A stretch of 43,641 nucleotides of DNA, taken from assembly GCA_017856435.1 (NCBI GenBank), contig JAFMFB010000019.1:1-43641 (forward strand), written 5' to 3'. The stretch is from Burkholderiaceae bacterium (GTDB lineage: Bacteria > Pseudomonadota > Gammaproteobacteria > Burkholderiales > Burkholderiaceae_C). The position numbers and the translations under genes are program-made. Below, piece by piece: positions 9,093-18,242 of the stretch (position 1 is the stretch's first letter; each line of letters starts with the position of its first letter). Under the pieces are notes generated by a model. It saw only the letters and a list, made by a program, of their open reading frames with translations, was not told where the DNA came from and ran no database searches.

Positions 9093-9102
9093 CTGGTGAA
9101 TC

Positions 9103-9684
9103 ATGGAAAAATTAATACGCACGATAGATGCGCTGACCAAGGCAGTGGGTCACTGCTTTGGCTGGACTGTTCTTGTTCTGACGGCTGGTACCTGCTATGA
9201 AGTGTTCCGGCGTTATGTTTTGAATGACCCGACCGACTGGGCATTCGACATGAGCTATATCCTGTACGGATCGCTCTTTCTGATGGCGGGGGCTTACACG
9301 CTATCGGCCAATGCCCATGTGCGTGGTGACTTCATCTACCGCCGCTGGCAGCCGCGCACTCAGGCACGGGTGGACCTGGCACTTTACTTTCTGTTCTTTT
9401 TCCCAGGTGTACTGGCCATGGTGTTCACGGGCCTGTCGTATGGTCTGGAATCGGCGCGCATCAGTGAGGTCAGTGTCAACAGCCCGGTGGGTGTGCCCAT
9501 TTGGCCTTTGAAGCTGATCATTCCAGCGGCCGGCATCATGTTGACGCTGCAAGGCGTGGCTGAAGTCTGTCGTTGCCTGATCACCATTCGCGAAAACCAG
9601 TGGCCCGCCCGTGGTGACGATGTGGTGGAACTGGAAGTCACGTTGCAGGAAAAATTTGGAAACAAGGAAGGGAACGCATCATGA
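9103..9684 (+). CDS. TRAP transporter small permease (DctQ)
   Basis: 193 aa inner-membrane protein with four hydrophobic stretches (about residues 17-38, 50-68, 90-116 and 133-155). NDPTDWAFDMSY and ANAHVRGDF are typical of DctQ. It scaffolds the large permease in sodium-driven uptake. The ATG follows the intercistronic T-run closely, with GGTGA as the ribosome site. Its stop overlaps the start of the large permease gene by four bases (ATGA), so the two are translationally coupled. Confidence 0.92.
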   Translation: MEKLIRTIDALTKAVGHCFGWTVLVLTAGTCYEVFRRYVLNDPTDWAFDMSYILYGSLFLMAGAYTLSANAHVRGDFIYRRWQPRTQARVDLALYFLFFFPGVLAMVFTGLSYGLESARISEVSVNSPVGVPIWPLKLIIPAAGIMLTLQGVAEVCRCLITIRENQWPARGDDVVELEVTLQEKFGNKEGNAS

Positions 9685-11216
9685 GCGATCCAGCAGTCGC
9701 CCTGTTGATGCTTGGGCTATTCATCGTATTTATTTTTCTCGGTTTTCCCATTGCCTTCACCCTGATGGCCATGGGCATCATGTTTGGCACCTACGCCTAC
9801 TTTGATGCGGCCCAGAGCCTGTTGCAGAACAAGATCTTTTTCCTGTTCACGCAGAACATCTTCAGCATCATGAACAATGATGTGCTGATCTCAATCCCGC
9901 TGTTTCTCTTCATGGGCTACATCATCGAGCGGGCCAATATCTTGGACCGACTCTTTCTGAGCCTGCAGGTCAATTTGCGGCATATCCCGGGGTCTATGGC
10001 GGTGGCGGCCCTGATCACCTGCGCCCTGTTTGCCACGGCAACGGGTATTGTGGGGGCAGTGGTAACCCTGATGGGCTTGCTGGCATTTCCTGCCATGCTC
10101 AAGGCAGGTTACGACCAGAAGCTGTCTGCCGGCGTTATCGCGGCGGGTGGCACGCTGGGCATCCTGATCCCGCCATCCATCATGCTGATTGTGTATGCCG
10201 CAACGGCCGGGGTATCGGTGGTCAAGTTGTACGCTGCCGCCATGGTTCCAGGGTTTCTGCTGGCCGGTTTGTACCTGCTGTATGTCATTGCCCGTGTGGT
10301 GATCAACCCCAGCCTGGCACCCAAGCCAAAGGGCCTCGACAACATCGGCATCGGCCAGTCGATTTATCTGCTGGTTACGGCCTTCTTGCCATTGGCACTG
10401 CTGATCCTGACGGTGCTGGGTTCCATCCTGTTCGGATTGGCCACACCCAGTGAAGCCGCTGCCATGGGCTCCCTGGGTGGGGTGGTCCTGGCTGTTGTCT
10501 ATCGGGCCTTTTCCTGGCAGCGCTTGCGCGAGGCAGTGTTCTTGACCGCCAAGACCTCGGCCATGGTGTGTTACCTGTTTGTGGGCTCCTGGACGTTTTC
10601 CAGCGTGTTCTCTTACCTGGGTGGTGAATCCGTGATCAAGGAATTTGTGCTGGGAATGGACCTGAACACCTGGCAGTTCCTGATCCTCACACAGGTGATC
10701 ATCTTTGTGCTGGGTTGGCCGCTGGAGTGGAGCGAGATCATCATCATTTTTGTGCCGATCTTCCTGCCCATGCTGGAACACTTCAATGTGGATCCCCTGT
10801 TCTTTGGCATCCTGATTGCCGTGAACCTGCAAACCTCTTTCCTCACCCCGCCGATGGCCATGTCGGCCTACTACCTGAAAGGGGTGGCGCCACCTCATGT
10901 GCAACTCTGGACCATCTTCCGGGGATGCTTCCCGTTTCTCGGCATGGTGTTCTTGACGCTGGTACTGATGTATGTTGCGCCCAAGTTAGTCTATTGGTTG
11001 CCTGACCTGATGTATAACCCCGCCAATCAGAGCCAGCAGGAAGAAGAAATTCCCAACGATGGCAGCGTCATGAACCCCAATTTCCTCTCAGGTGGTGCGG
11101 CTCCTACTGGCACTGCTGACAGCAAGGAAGAGGAAGAGGATGACAAGAAATCAGACGAGTCCAATGTGGCCGATCCGAAGTTCTTGCTTGGTGGTTCGGC
11201 TGACGAGAAAAAGTGA
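9681..11216 (+). CDS. TRAP transporter large permease (DctM) with acidic C-terminal tail
   Basis: 511 aa, the transport subunit of the TRAP system. It has many membrane segments and signature stretches such as GIVGAVVTLMGLLAFPAML, AGGTLGILIPPSIML and QTSFLTPPMAMSAYYLKG. The membrane part ends near residue 445. The last ~65 residues are soluble and highly charged, with a Glu/Asp/Lys-rich stretch (KEEEEDDKKSDE) flanked by two copies of a short peptide: NPNFLSGGAA (465-474) and DPKFLLGGSA (498-507). The tail is longer than in the second TRAP large permease of this window (439 aa). Its role is unknown. Confidence 0.92.
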   Translation: MSDPAVALLMLGLFIVFIFLGFPIAFTLMAMGIMFGTYAYFDAAQSLLQNKIFFLFTQNIFSIMNNDVLISIPLFLFMGYIIERANILDRLFLSLQVNLRHIPGSMAVAALITCALFATATGIVGAVVTLMGLLAFPAMLKAGYDQKLSAGVIAAGGTLGILIPPSIMLIVYAATAGVSVVKLYAAAMVPGFLLAGLYLLYVIARVVINPSLAPKPKGLDNIGIGQSIYLLVTAFLPLALLILTVLGSILFGLATPSEAAAMGSLGGVVLAVVYRAFSWQRLREAVFLTAKTSAMVCYLFVGSWTFSSVFSYLGGESVIKEFVLGMDLNTWQFLILTQVIIFVLGWPLEWSEIIIIFVPIFLPMLEHFNVDPLFFGILIAVNLQTSFLTPPMAMSAYYLKGVAPPHVQLWTIFRGCFPFLGMVFLTLVLMYVAPKLVYWLPDLMYNPANQSQQEEEIPNDGSVMNPNFLSGGAAPTGTADSKEEEEDDKKSDESNVADPKFLLGGSADEKK

Positions 11217-11259
11217 GCATGACGCAATCCAGTCTCAAGCCTGAGAGGGTGGGTCGGCC

Positions 11260-12597
11260 GTGAGTGAGGCAAAGCAGTTCTGCCATGAGCTAGGCGCATT
11301 GCAACTGGTGCGCCTGCTCTCCGAAGGCAGTATCTCCCTGCGCGAGTATGTGGAGGCGATGCAGGCTTACTCGGCCACGGCGGATGCCCAGTTCAAGGCG
11401 TTTGCCCATTACGATCCGGCCTTTATCAACCTGCAGGTGCAGCGCCTCGAGGCGGCACGGCAAAGCGGTTATGCCCTGCCGCCGCTGTTTGGCGTGCCGG
11501 TGGCGGTCAAGGACAACATTGATACCGAGGACTACCCCACCGAATATGGCTTTGAAGGCGCCAGGGGACGAACGCCGCGCGAAGATGCGCTGCTGGTGCA
11601 CAAGCTCAGGGAGGCGGGTGCTTTGATCTGGGCCAAGTCGCGTACCACCGAGCTGGCCTACCTGACCCCAACGGTGACACTTAACCCACGCGTGTCAGGG
11701 GCAACGCCCGGCGGCTCTTCCAGCGGATCGGCTGCCGCAGTGGCCGCCGGCATGGTACCCGCCGCCATCGGGACCCAGACCAACGGATCGGTGATCCGGC
11801 CAGCCTCATTCTGTGGGGTCTTTGGCTACAAGCCCACCCGTGGTCTGATCTCCAATAGCGGGGTGCTGCGATGCTCTCAGTCGCTCGACCAGGTCGGGGT
11901 ATTTGCCCGCCATGTGCAGGATTTGGCCGCTGTGGCCGAGGCCGTGATTGGCGGTCATTACAACGAGTCCGGCGCCTTGCAGTTCCCACTCAACTTGCGT
12001 CAGGTCTGTGAACAGGAACCGCCTTTGCCACCCAAGCTGATGTTTGCCCGCACCCCCATGTGGGACCGGATGGCCCCGGTATCACAGGCGGCTTTTGAGG
12101 AACTCCTGAGCGAACTGAATGACTGCATGACCGAGGTGGAATTGCATCCTTCGGTTGCCAACGCGGTGCCCTGGCTCAAGACCGTGATGGAGGCCGAGAT
12201 GCACACCAACCTCACCCCCGTGGTGCAGGCCGCTGGCGGCCAGGCCAGCCCCGCTGCCCTGGCCCTGCTCGAGCGTGGTGGCAAGGTGAGCGCCGCCGAC
12301 TACCTGACTGCCAAGGATCGGATGTCGCTGGCGGCCGGTGGCTTTGACGAGTTTTTCGATCACTTTGACGCGATCGTTGTGCCGGCTTCTCTGGGGCCGG
12401 CCCCAACGGGATTTGACAGCACCGGTGACCCGATCATGTGTACGGTCTGGACCTTTGCCGGGCTGCCCTGCGTCTCGCTGCCACTGCTGCAGACGGAGGA
12501 CGGTCAACCGATTGGCGTGCAACTGGTCGGGCGCCTGCACGATGACGGCCGCCTGTTGCGCACCGCCCGCTGGCTTGTCCAGCGACTAAGCCATTAA
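11260..12597 (+). CDS. amidase (amidase-signature family)
   Basis: 445 aa, starting with GTG at 11260 behind GAGAGGG. The Ser-cis-Ser-Lys triad is visible: Lys84 in VAVKDNI, cis-Ser153 in GATPGGSSSGSAAA and nucleophile Ser177 in GTQTNGSVIRPA. The spacings (69 and 24 residues) match malonamidase-type enzymes. It hydrolyses a carboxylic amide to acid and ammonia; the substrate cannot be told. It begins 43 bases after the large permease stop and is probably in the TRAP operon, which suggests the imported compound is an amide or that amide hydrolysis feeds the same pathway. Confidence 0.92.
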   Translation: MSEAKQFCHELGALQLVRLLSEGSISLREYVEAMQAYSATADAQFKAFAHYDPAFINLQVQRLEAARQSGYALPPLFGVPVAVKDNIDTEDYPTEYGFEGARGRTPREDALLVHKLREAGALIWAKSRTTELAYLTPTVTLNPRVSGATPGGSSSGSAAAVAAGMVPAAIGTQTNGSVIRPASFCGVFGYKPTRGLISNSGVLRCSQSLDQVGVFARHVQDLAAVAEAVIGGHYNESGALQFPLNLRQVCEQEPPLPPKLMFARTPMWDRMAPVSQAAFEELLSELNDCMTEVELHPSVANAVPWLKTVMEAEMHTNLTPVVQAAGGQASPAALALLERGGKVSAADYLTAKDRMSLAAGGFDEFFDHFDAIVVPASLGPAPTGFDSTGDPIMCTVWTFAGLPCVSLPLLQTEDGQPIGVQLVGRLHDDGRLLRTARWLVQRLSH

Positions 12598-12620
12598 ACT
12601 TTCAACCCAAGAGGAAAATC

Positions 12621-12794
12621 ATGAACACCCGTTTTTTAAATTATCTGGCCATGGCGATGCTGGCCCTGTTCTTTCTGCCCTATGTGCTCAAGCTCAAGCA
12701 AATCGACCTGCTGATCATTTTGCTGGCAGGGCTGGCCATGCCGCTTTATGACCTGCTGAGCAACCAGGAAGGTAAAAAGGACGACAAGTCTTGA
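12621..12794 (+). CDS. 57-residue hydrophobic membrane protein, unknown
   Basis: A short frame beginning MNTRFLNYLAMAMLALF with a clear ribosome site (GAGGAAAA) six bases upstream and 23 bases after the amidase stop. Two membrane helices are likely (about residues 6-23 and 28-46), joined by the short charged turn KLKQ, and the tail is charged (EGKKDDKS). It looks like a real last gene of the TRAP-amidase operon, since a strong terminator follows 32 bases later. I do not recognise a family. It could be a small accessory subunit of the transporter or an unrelated membrane peptide. Confidence 0.75.
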   Translation: MNTRFLNYLAMAMLALFFLPYVLKLKQIDLLIILLAGLAMPLYDLLSNQEGKKDDKS

Positions 12795-12826
12795 GCTGCT
12801 GAGTCCGGTTTTTATGACTCCAGAAC

Positions 12827-12854
12827 ATGGGCGCTTTTGCGCCCATTGTTTTTT
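12827..12854 (+). terminator. Rho-independent terminator of the TRAP-amidase operon
   Basis: ATGGGCGC, loop TTTT, GCGCCCAT (eight perfect pairs), then TGTTTTTT. It closes the 7883-12794 operon and insulates icmF from it. Confidence 0.92.
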
Positions 12855-12869
12855 GGAAAAAGAGTAACA

Positions 12870-12891
12870 TTGACGTTTACGTAAACGTCAA
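12870..12891. promoter_or_regulatory. perfect 22-bp palindromic operator upstream of icmF
   Basis: TTGACGTTTAC followed directly by its exact reverse complement GTAAACGTCAA. It lies between the terminator and the icmF ATG, 27 bases from the latter, where a regulator would cover the promoter. The ACGTnnACGT-like core resembles, from memory, the operator of LiuR, the MerR-family regulator of branched-chain amino acid breakdown in proteobacteria. That fits IcmF, which handles isobutyryl-CoA from valine. The palindrome itself is plain in the sequence; the LiuR link is inference. No LiuR gene is in the window. Confidence 0.8.
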
Positions 12892-12918
12892 ACGCTGCCC
12901 CGTGGCGGCCAGCCGACC

Positions 12919-15900
12919 ATGACCGACCTGTCTGCCGAATTTCAGGCCCTGGCCAATTACCGACCCAAGAACAAGGTGCGCTTTGTCACTGCGGCCAGCC
13001 TATTCGATGGCCACGATGCAGCCATCAATATCATGCGCCGCATTTTGCAGGGTATGGGGGCCGAGGTAATTCATCTGGGGCATAACCGCAGTGTCGATGA
13101 AGTAGTGACCGCTGCCTTGCAGGAAGACGTGCAGGGCATCGCGGTGAGTTCCTACCAGGGCGGCCATGTCGAATATTTCAAGTACATGGTGGACCTGCTT
13201 CGCGCGCGGGGCGGGGCGCATATCCAGGTCTTTGGCGGCGGCGGCGGGGTGATTGTGCCGCCTGAAATCCGTGAGCTGCAGGCCTACGGCGTGGCTCGCA
13301 TCTACAGCCCGGAAGACGGGCAACGCATGGGTCTGCAGGGCATGATTGGTGAAATGGTCATGCGCTGTGACCAGGATCTGAGCGGGCATGCGCCCCAGGC
13401 CATTGAGGCGATCCAGGGGCATGAAGCGCAGCATTGGCGGGCCCTGGCTCAGCTCATGACGGCGCTGGAAAACGCCAAGGTAGCGCCGGCCTTGCTCAAG
13501 ACCCTGCGGGAGGTGGCCGCGCGGAAGAAAATCCCGGTGCTGGGCATTACCGGCACCGGAGGCGCTGGCAAGAGCTCGCTGACCGATGAGTTGATCCGAC
13601 GCCTGCGCATTGACCAGCACGACCGGCTGCGGGTGGCGGTGATCAGCATCGATCCGTCGCGCCGCAAGAGTGGCGGTGCGCTGCTGGGTGACCGCATCCG
13701 CATGAACGCCATCGGGCCCTGGGGCCAGGTCTTGGCGCAGGGCTCGGTCCAGGCCCATGACCATTCAGTCGCCCTTGATGAGCAGACGCAAACCGCAATT
13801 GACCCTGGCGCCCAGCAGCAACGGGTGTTCATGCGTTCGCTGGCCACCCGAGATACTGGCAGCGAGATCAGCGCCGCCTTGCCCGATGTGCTGGCCGCTT
13901 GCAAGTGCGCTGGCTTTGACCTGATCGTGGTGGAGACCTCCGGCATTGGTCAGGGTGATGCGGCGATCGTGCCCCATGTGGACATACCGCTGTATGTCAT
14001 GACGCCCGAGTTTGGCGCGGCCAGCCAATTGGAAAAGATTGACATGCTGGACTTTGCCGAGTTTGTGGCTATCAACAAATTCGACCGCAAGGGTGCCCCC
14101 GATGCCTTGCGTGATGTCGCCAAGCAGGTTCAGCGCAACCGCGAGGCCTGGACCACGCCCACCGAACAGATGCCAGTGTTTGGCACCATGGCTGCGCGCT
14201 TCAATGATGATGGCGTCACGGCCCTGTACCAGGCGCTCAAGCCCCGTCTGGCTGAGCGCGGTTTGAGCTTGCAGGCGGGCAGCCTGCCGCCGGTATCGGT
14301 GCGCCATAGCAGCAACCAGTCGCCGATTGTGCCGGCGCAGCGCAATCGCTATCTGGCGGAGATTGCCGACACCCTGCGCAGCTACAAGCGGCGGGTGAAG
14401 GCGCAGGTCAGACTGGCCCGTGAGAGGCAGCAGTTGCTGGCCGCGGCCGATATGCTCAAGCAGGACAAGCCTAACCGAGCCAAGGCGGCCGAGGCGGTGA
14501 TCGATCTGGCGCAGCAGCGCGAGTTGCAACTCGATGATGATGTCAACACATTGCTGGCGCAGTGGCCGGCCATGCAGCAGGCTTATGCGGGTGATGAGTA
14601 TGTCGTAAAAATTCGCGACAAAGAAATCCGCACGGCGCTGACGAGCAAGTCACTCTCGGGCACAACCCTTCGCAAGGTGGTGCTGCCGCAGTTCGAGGAC
14701 CATGGCGAAATTCTCAAGTGGCTGATGCTGGAGAACGTGCCAGGCAGCTATCCCTACACCGCTGGCGTGTTCGCCTTCAAGCGGGAAAACGAAGACCCAA
14801 CCCGCATGTTTGCCGGTGAGGGCGATCCGTTCAGGACCAACCGCCGCTTCAAGTTGCTGAGTGCGGGGATGCCGGCCAAGCGACTGTCTACCGCCTTCGA
14901 CTCGGTCACCCTCTACGGCAGCGACCCCGATCTGCGGCCCGATATCTACGGCAAGGTGGGCAACTCCGGGGTGTCGATCGCCACGCTGGACGACCTCAAG
15001 GCACTCTACGATGGCTTTGACCTGTGTGACCCGGCCACCTCGGTGAGCATGACCATCAACGGCCCGGCACCCACCATCCTGGCCATGTTCATGAATACGG
15101 CCATCGACCAGTACCTCGACAAGTTCCAGCGTGACAATGCGCGCGCACCGTCTGACACCGAAGCGCAAAAAATCCGCGCCTGGGTGCTGGAGAATGTGCG
15201 CGGCACGGTGCAGGCCGACATTTTGAAAGAGGATCAGGGACAGAACACCTGCATCTTCTCCACCGAGTTCAGCCTCAAGGTGATGGGCGACATTGCGCAG
15301 TATTTTGTGCACCATGGCGTGCGCAATTTCTACTCGGTCTCGATCAGTGGCTACCACATCGCCGAGGCCGGCGCCAACCCGATCAGCCAGCTGGCCTTTA
15401 CCCTCTCCAACGGCTTGACCCTGGTGGAGGCATACCTGGCACGCGGCATGCATATTGATGACTTCGCGCCCAACCTGTCCTTTTTCTTTTCCAACGGCAT
15501 GGACCCGGAATACTCGGTGCTGGGCCGGGTGGCGCGGCGCATCTGGGCAGTGGCCATGAAAGAGAAATACGGCGCCAACGAACGCAGCCAGAAACTCAAG
15601 TATCACATCCAGACCAGCGGTCGCAGCCTGCATGCCCAGGAAATCCAGTTCAATGACATTCGCACCACCCTGCAGGCGCTGATTGCGGTCTATGACAACT
15701 GCAACAGCCTGCATACCAACGCCTTTGACGAGGCCATCACCACGCCCACTGAAGACAGCGTGCGCCGCGCCATGGCGATCCAGCTGATCATCAACCGTGA
15801 ATGGGGTCTGGCCAAAAACGAAAACCCCAACCAGGGGGCGTTTGTGATCGAAGAGTTGACCGAGCTGGTGGAAGAAGCCGTGCTGGCCGAATTCGAGCGG

Positions 15901-16299
15901 ATCAGTGAGCGCGGTGGTGTGCTGGGGGCCATGGAAACCGGCTATCAGCGCGGCAAGATTCAGGACGAGAGCATGCATTACGAAATGCTCAAGCACACGG
16001 GTGAGCTGCCCATCATCGGTGTCAATACCTTTCGCAACCCACAGGGCGATCCGGTGCCGGCGCACCTGGAGCTGGCCCGCTCCACTGAGGCAGAAAAGCA
16101 GTCGCAGCTCAACCGGCTGCAAGACTTTCAGGCCCGCCATGCCCAGCAAGCAGCGGCGCAACTCAAGCGGCTGCAGCAGACCGTGATTCAGGACGGCAAT
16201 GTGTTTGAGGTCCTGATGGATGCCGTGCGCTGCTGCTCACTCGGCCAAATCACTCAGGCCCTGTTTGAGGTGGGTGGTCAGTACCGTCGCAATATGTAA
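12919..16299 (+). CDS. icmF: fused isobutyryl-CoA mutase with G-protein chaperone domain
   Basis: 1126 aa, the usual size of IcmF. Order of parts: B12-binding domain at about 20-150, with DGH at 30-32 giving the cobalt-ligating His and GGGGGVIVP later; MeaI-type GTPase at about 200-470, with Walker [10 protein letters not shown] near 212-220 and NKFD for guanine; mutase substrate barrel from about 560 to the end, with [18 protein letters not shown] and [21 protein letters not shown] in its family style. It interconverts isobutyryl-CoA and n-butyryl-CoA with adenosylcobalamin, and the GTPase loads and guards the cofactor. YTAGVF rather than the Tyr-containing loop of methylmalonyl-CoA mutase supports the short-chain acyl specificity. 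No other acyl-CoA gene is nearby. Confidence 0.95.
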   Translation: MTDLSAEFQALANYRPKNKVRFVTAASLFDGHDAAINIMRRILQGMGAEVIHLGHNRSVDEVVTAALQEDVQGIAVSSYQGGHVEYFKYMVDLLRARGGAHIQVFGGGGGVIVPPEIRELQAYGVARIYSPEDGQRMGLQGMIGEMVMRCDQDLSGHAPQAIEAIQGHEAQHWRALAQLMTALENAKVAPALLKTLREVAARKKIPVLGITGTGGAGKSSLTDELIRRLRIDQHDRLRVAVISIDPSRRKSGGALLGDRIRMNAIGPWGQVLAQGSVQAHDHSVALDEQTQTAIDPGAQQQRVFMRSLATRDTGSEISAALPDVLAACKCAGFDLIVVETSGIGQGDAAIVPHVDIPLYVMTPEFGAASQLEKIDMLDFAEFVAINKFDRKGAPDALRDVAKQVQRNREAWTTPTEQMPVFGTMAARFNDDGVTALYQALKPRLAERGLSLQAGSLPPVSVRHSSNQSPIVPAQRNRYLAEIADTLRSYKRRVKAQVRLARERQQLLAAADMLKQDKPNRAKAAEAVIDLAQQRELQLDDDVNTLLAQWPAMQQAYAGDEYVVKIRDKEIRTALTSKSLSGTTLRKVVLPQFEDHGEILKWLMLENVPGSYPYTAGVFAFKRENEDPTRMFAGEGDPFRTNRRFKLLSAGMPAKRLSTAFDSVTLYGSDPDLRPDIYGKVGNSGVSIATLDDLKALYDGFDLCDPATSVSMTINGPAPTILAMFMNTAIDQYLDKFQRDNARAPSDTEAQKIRAWVLENVRGTVQADILKEDQGQNTCIFSTEFSLKVMGDIAQYFVHHGVRNFYSVSISGYHIAEAGANPISQLAFTLSNGLTLVEAYLARGMHIDDFAPNLSFFFSNGMDPEYSVLGRVARRIWAVAMKEKYGANERSQKLKYHIQTSGRSLHAQEIQFNDIRTTLQALIAVYDNCNSLHTNAFDEAITTPTEDSVRRAMAIQLIINREWGLAKNENPNQGAFVIEELTELVEEAVLAEFERISERGGVLGAMETGYQRGKIQDESMHYEMLKHTGELPIIGVNTFRNPQGDPVPAHLELARSTEAEKQSQLNRLQDFQARHAQQAAAQLKRLQQTVIQDGNVFEVLMDAVRCCSLGQITQALFEVGGQYRRNM

Positions 16300-16326
16300 G
16301 CCTGACGCAGGCCGTCAACAGGCCTT

Positions 16327-16345
16327 CCAATCATGTGACGATTGG
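16327..16345. promoter_or_regulatory. inverted repeat CCAATC-N7-GATTGG before the aldolase gene
   Basis: Two perfect 6-bp arms around ATGTGAC, 23 bases before the aldolase ATG and 27 bases after the icmF stop. It could be an operator for the aldolase/FAH pair or a stem in a read-through transcript. There is no T-run, so it is not a standard terminator. Confidence 0.5.
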
Positions 16346-16368
16346 GTGGGCTGGGTTAAGATCATTGC

Positions 16369-17001
16369 ATGACAACGCTGACCGCCTTGCAGGTCATGCA
16401 GGATGGGCCAGTCATTCCGGTCATTGTCCTGCGTGACACCTCCCATGCCCTGCCGCTGGCCAGGGCATTGCTGGCGGGAGGTCTCCGCATGCTGGAGATC
16501 ACCTTGCGAACCCCGCAGGCCTTGGCCTGTATCGAGATGATCGCCAAGGAGCTGCCCGATGTCGCTGTTGGCGCCGGCACCGTGCGCAACCCGGGCGATG
16601 TGATGGCTGCCAGGCGCTGCGGGGCCCGCTTTCTGGTCAGCCCTGGCTTCACCCGGGACCTTTCTTTGGCGGCCCATGATGCCGGCCTGCCGCTGTTGCC
16701 GGGCGTGGCCACTGGCAGTGAGATCATGACTGCCATGGACCTTGGGCACACTGAATTCAAATTTTTTCCGGCAGCCCAGGCTGGGGGCGCGGCCATGCTC
16801 AAGGCATGGAGCGGTCCCTTTGCCGAAGCGCGTTTTTGCCCGACCGGCGGCATTACTGCAACCAACGCGCCAGAGTATCTGGCCTTGCCCAACGTCAGCT
16901 GTGTCGGCGGCTCATGGCTGGTACCCGCCGATGCCTTGGCGCGTCAGGACTGGGCGGCCATTTCTGCCCTGGCCAGCGCGGCTGTGCAACTTCGTCGGTG
17001 A
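16369..17001 (+). CDS. eda: KDPG/KHG aldolase
   Basis: 210 aa class I aldolase splitting 2-keto-3-deoxy-6-phosphogluconate to pyruvate and glyceraldehyde 3-phosphate. Glu43 and Arg47 in LEITLRT, the Schiff-base Lys131 in EFKFFPA, GAGTVRNP and the phosphate loop CPTGGI are all present and line up with E. coli Eda with an offset of two residues. It is followed after 54 bases by the FAH-family dehydratase gene. It is not near edd or zwf, so it probably serves sugar-acid catabolism encoded in this window. KdgK at 39786 would supply its substrate. The aldolase at 41632 belongs to the related DgoA group. Confidence 0.93.
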   Translation: MTTLTALQVMQDGPVIPVIVLRDTSHALPLARALLAGGLRMLEITLRTPQALACIEMIAKELPDVAVGAGTVRNPGDVMAARRCGARFLVSPGFTRDLSLAAHDAGLPLLPGVATGSEIMTAMDLGHTEFKFFPAAQAGGAAMLKAWSGPFAEARFCPTGGITATNAPEYLALPNVSCVGGSWLVPADALARQDWAAISALASAAVQLRR

Positions 17002-17055
17002 AAGGCGAAGACGAAGACAAGTAACCCGAAATACAGAAACAGACAAGAGGACCCC

Positions 17056-18234
17056 ATGCAGATTCAAGAGCATCTGACGATTTCCGCTGCCCTGCCCAGT
17101 GATGCGGCGCGCGCCACCCTGGTTGGACGGGTCTGGCTTGAGGGGCAGGGCGCGGTGCTGGTGCGCGTCACACCGCAAGCTGTTTTTGACATCAGCACAG
17201 TTGCGCCCACCATGTCCGATCTGCTGGAATTGCCCGACCCAAGCGCGGCTGTGCGCGCCTGTGCCGGGGTGATGCTGGGTGACACCCCGTCCATCCTGAA
17301 AAACTCGGCCCATGATCAGCGCAAGACCAGCCAACCCTGGTTGATGGCGCCCAATGATCTGCAGGCCATCAAGGCCACCGGTGTGACCTTTGTGAACTCG
17401 GTGCTCGAGCGGGTGATTGAGGAGCAGGCGCGTGGTGACGCGGCCAAGGCCGAGAACGTGCGCCAGGCCGTGGTGGCTGTGATCGGTGAAAACCTGAGTC
17501 ATGTCAAGCCAGGCTCGCCCGAAGCCGCCCGCTTGAAGGAGGTGCTGGTGGCGCAAGGTGCCTGGTCGCAGTACCTGGAGGTGGCCATTGGTCCCGATGC
17601 CGAGGTGTTCACCAAGTCGGCGCCAATGAGCGCCGTAGGCACCGGCGCCGAGGTCGGCATCCACCCGCGCAGCCACTGGAACAACCCCGAACCCGAAATC
17701 GTGCTGGCAGTCAACAGCCGGGCTCAGGTGAAGGGAGCTACGCTGGGCAATGATGTGAACCTGCGCGACTTTGAAGGGCGCAGTGCCTTGCTGCTGGGTA
17801 AAGCCAAGGACAACAATGCGTCTTGTGCAATCGGTCCCTGCATTCGCCTGTTTGACGACCACTTTGACATGGATGATGTGCGAGGCTGCGACCTGGCGAT
17901 GGAGGTCCGAGGTGCGGGCGGCTTTGTGATGCAGGGCGTCAGCTCAATGAGTCAGATCAGCCGTGATCCGCTGGAGCTGGTCAGCCATGTGATTGGCCAA
18001 TACCATCAGTATCCCGATGGGGTGATGTTTTTTCTGGGCACCATGTTCGCGCCCATCCAGGATCGCCACGGACCCGGTCAGGGTTTTACCCACGAAGTGG
18101 GTGACCTGGCCATGGTTTCAACACCCTCGCTGGGAACCCTGGTCAACCGGGTCAACACCTGCGACAAGATCACGCCGTGGACCTATGGCGCGCGCGCCCT
18201 GATGCGCGATCTGGCCCGGCGTCAACTGGTGTAA
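17056..18234 (+). CDS. fumarylacetoacetate-hydrolase-family 2-keto-3-deoxy sugar-acid dehydratase (XylX/AraD1-like)
   Basis: 392 aa, longer than simple FAH hydrolases and of the size seen in 2-keto-3-deoxy-pentonate dehydratases. The metal-binding Glu-x-Glu is at 212-214 (NNPEPEIVLAVN), followed by GNDVNLRDFEGRSALLLGKAKDNNAS, typical of that branch. Such enzymes make 2-oxoglutarate semialdehyde from 2-keto-3-deoxy-xylonate or -arabinonate. A good ribosome site (AAGAGGA) precedes the ATG. The IlvD-type dehydratase at 36935 could provide the substrate. No oxoglutarate semialdehyde dehydrogenase is seen in the window. Exact substrate is inference. Confidence 0.82.
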   Translation: MQIQEHLTISAALPSDAARATLVGRVWLEGQGAVLVRVTPQAVFDISTVAPTMSDLLELPDPSAAVRACAGVMLGDTPSILKNSAHDQRKTSQPWLMAPNDLQAIKATGVTFVNSVLERVIEEQARGDAAKAENVRQAVVAVIGENLSHVKPGSPEAARLKEVLVAQGAWSQYLEVAIGPDAEVFTKSAPMSAVGTGAEVGIHPRSHWNNPEPEIVLAVNSRAQVKGATLGNDVNLRDFEGRSALLLGKAKDNNASCAIGPCIRLFDDHFDMDDVRGCDLAMEVRGAGGFVMQGVSSMSQISRDPLELVSHVIGQYHQYPDGVMFFLGTMFAPIQDRHGPGQGFTHEVGDLAMVSTPSLGTLVNRVNTCDKITPWTYGARALMRDLARRQLV

Positions 18235-18242
18235 GACGAAAT

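Noticed and set aside
9891-10904. 337-codon His/Gln-rich open frame on the minus strand
   Set aside because: Antisense to the TRAP large permease; the His/Gln/Asp richness is what hydrophobic codons give when read backwards.
12870-12891. TTGACG at the left arm as a -35 box
   Set aside because: No acceptable -10 sequence follows at 16-19 bases; the perfect symmetry is better explained as a protein-binding site.
13000-14529. Two 254-codon minus-strand frames end to end
   Set aside because: Both are antisense to the B12 and GTPase parts of icmF, have no ribosome sites of note and no recognisable family.
14650-16161. 503-codon open frame on the minus strand
   Set aside because: It lies wholly opposite icmF, whose domains and catalytic motifs are intact. 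The translation shows no domain and is a mirror of GC-rich codon use.
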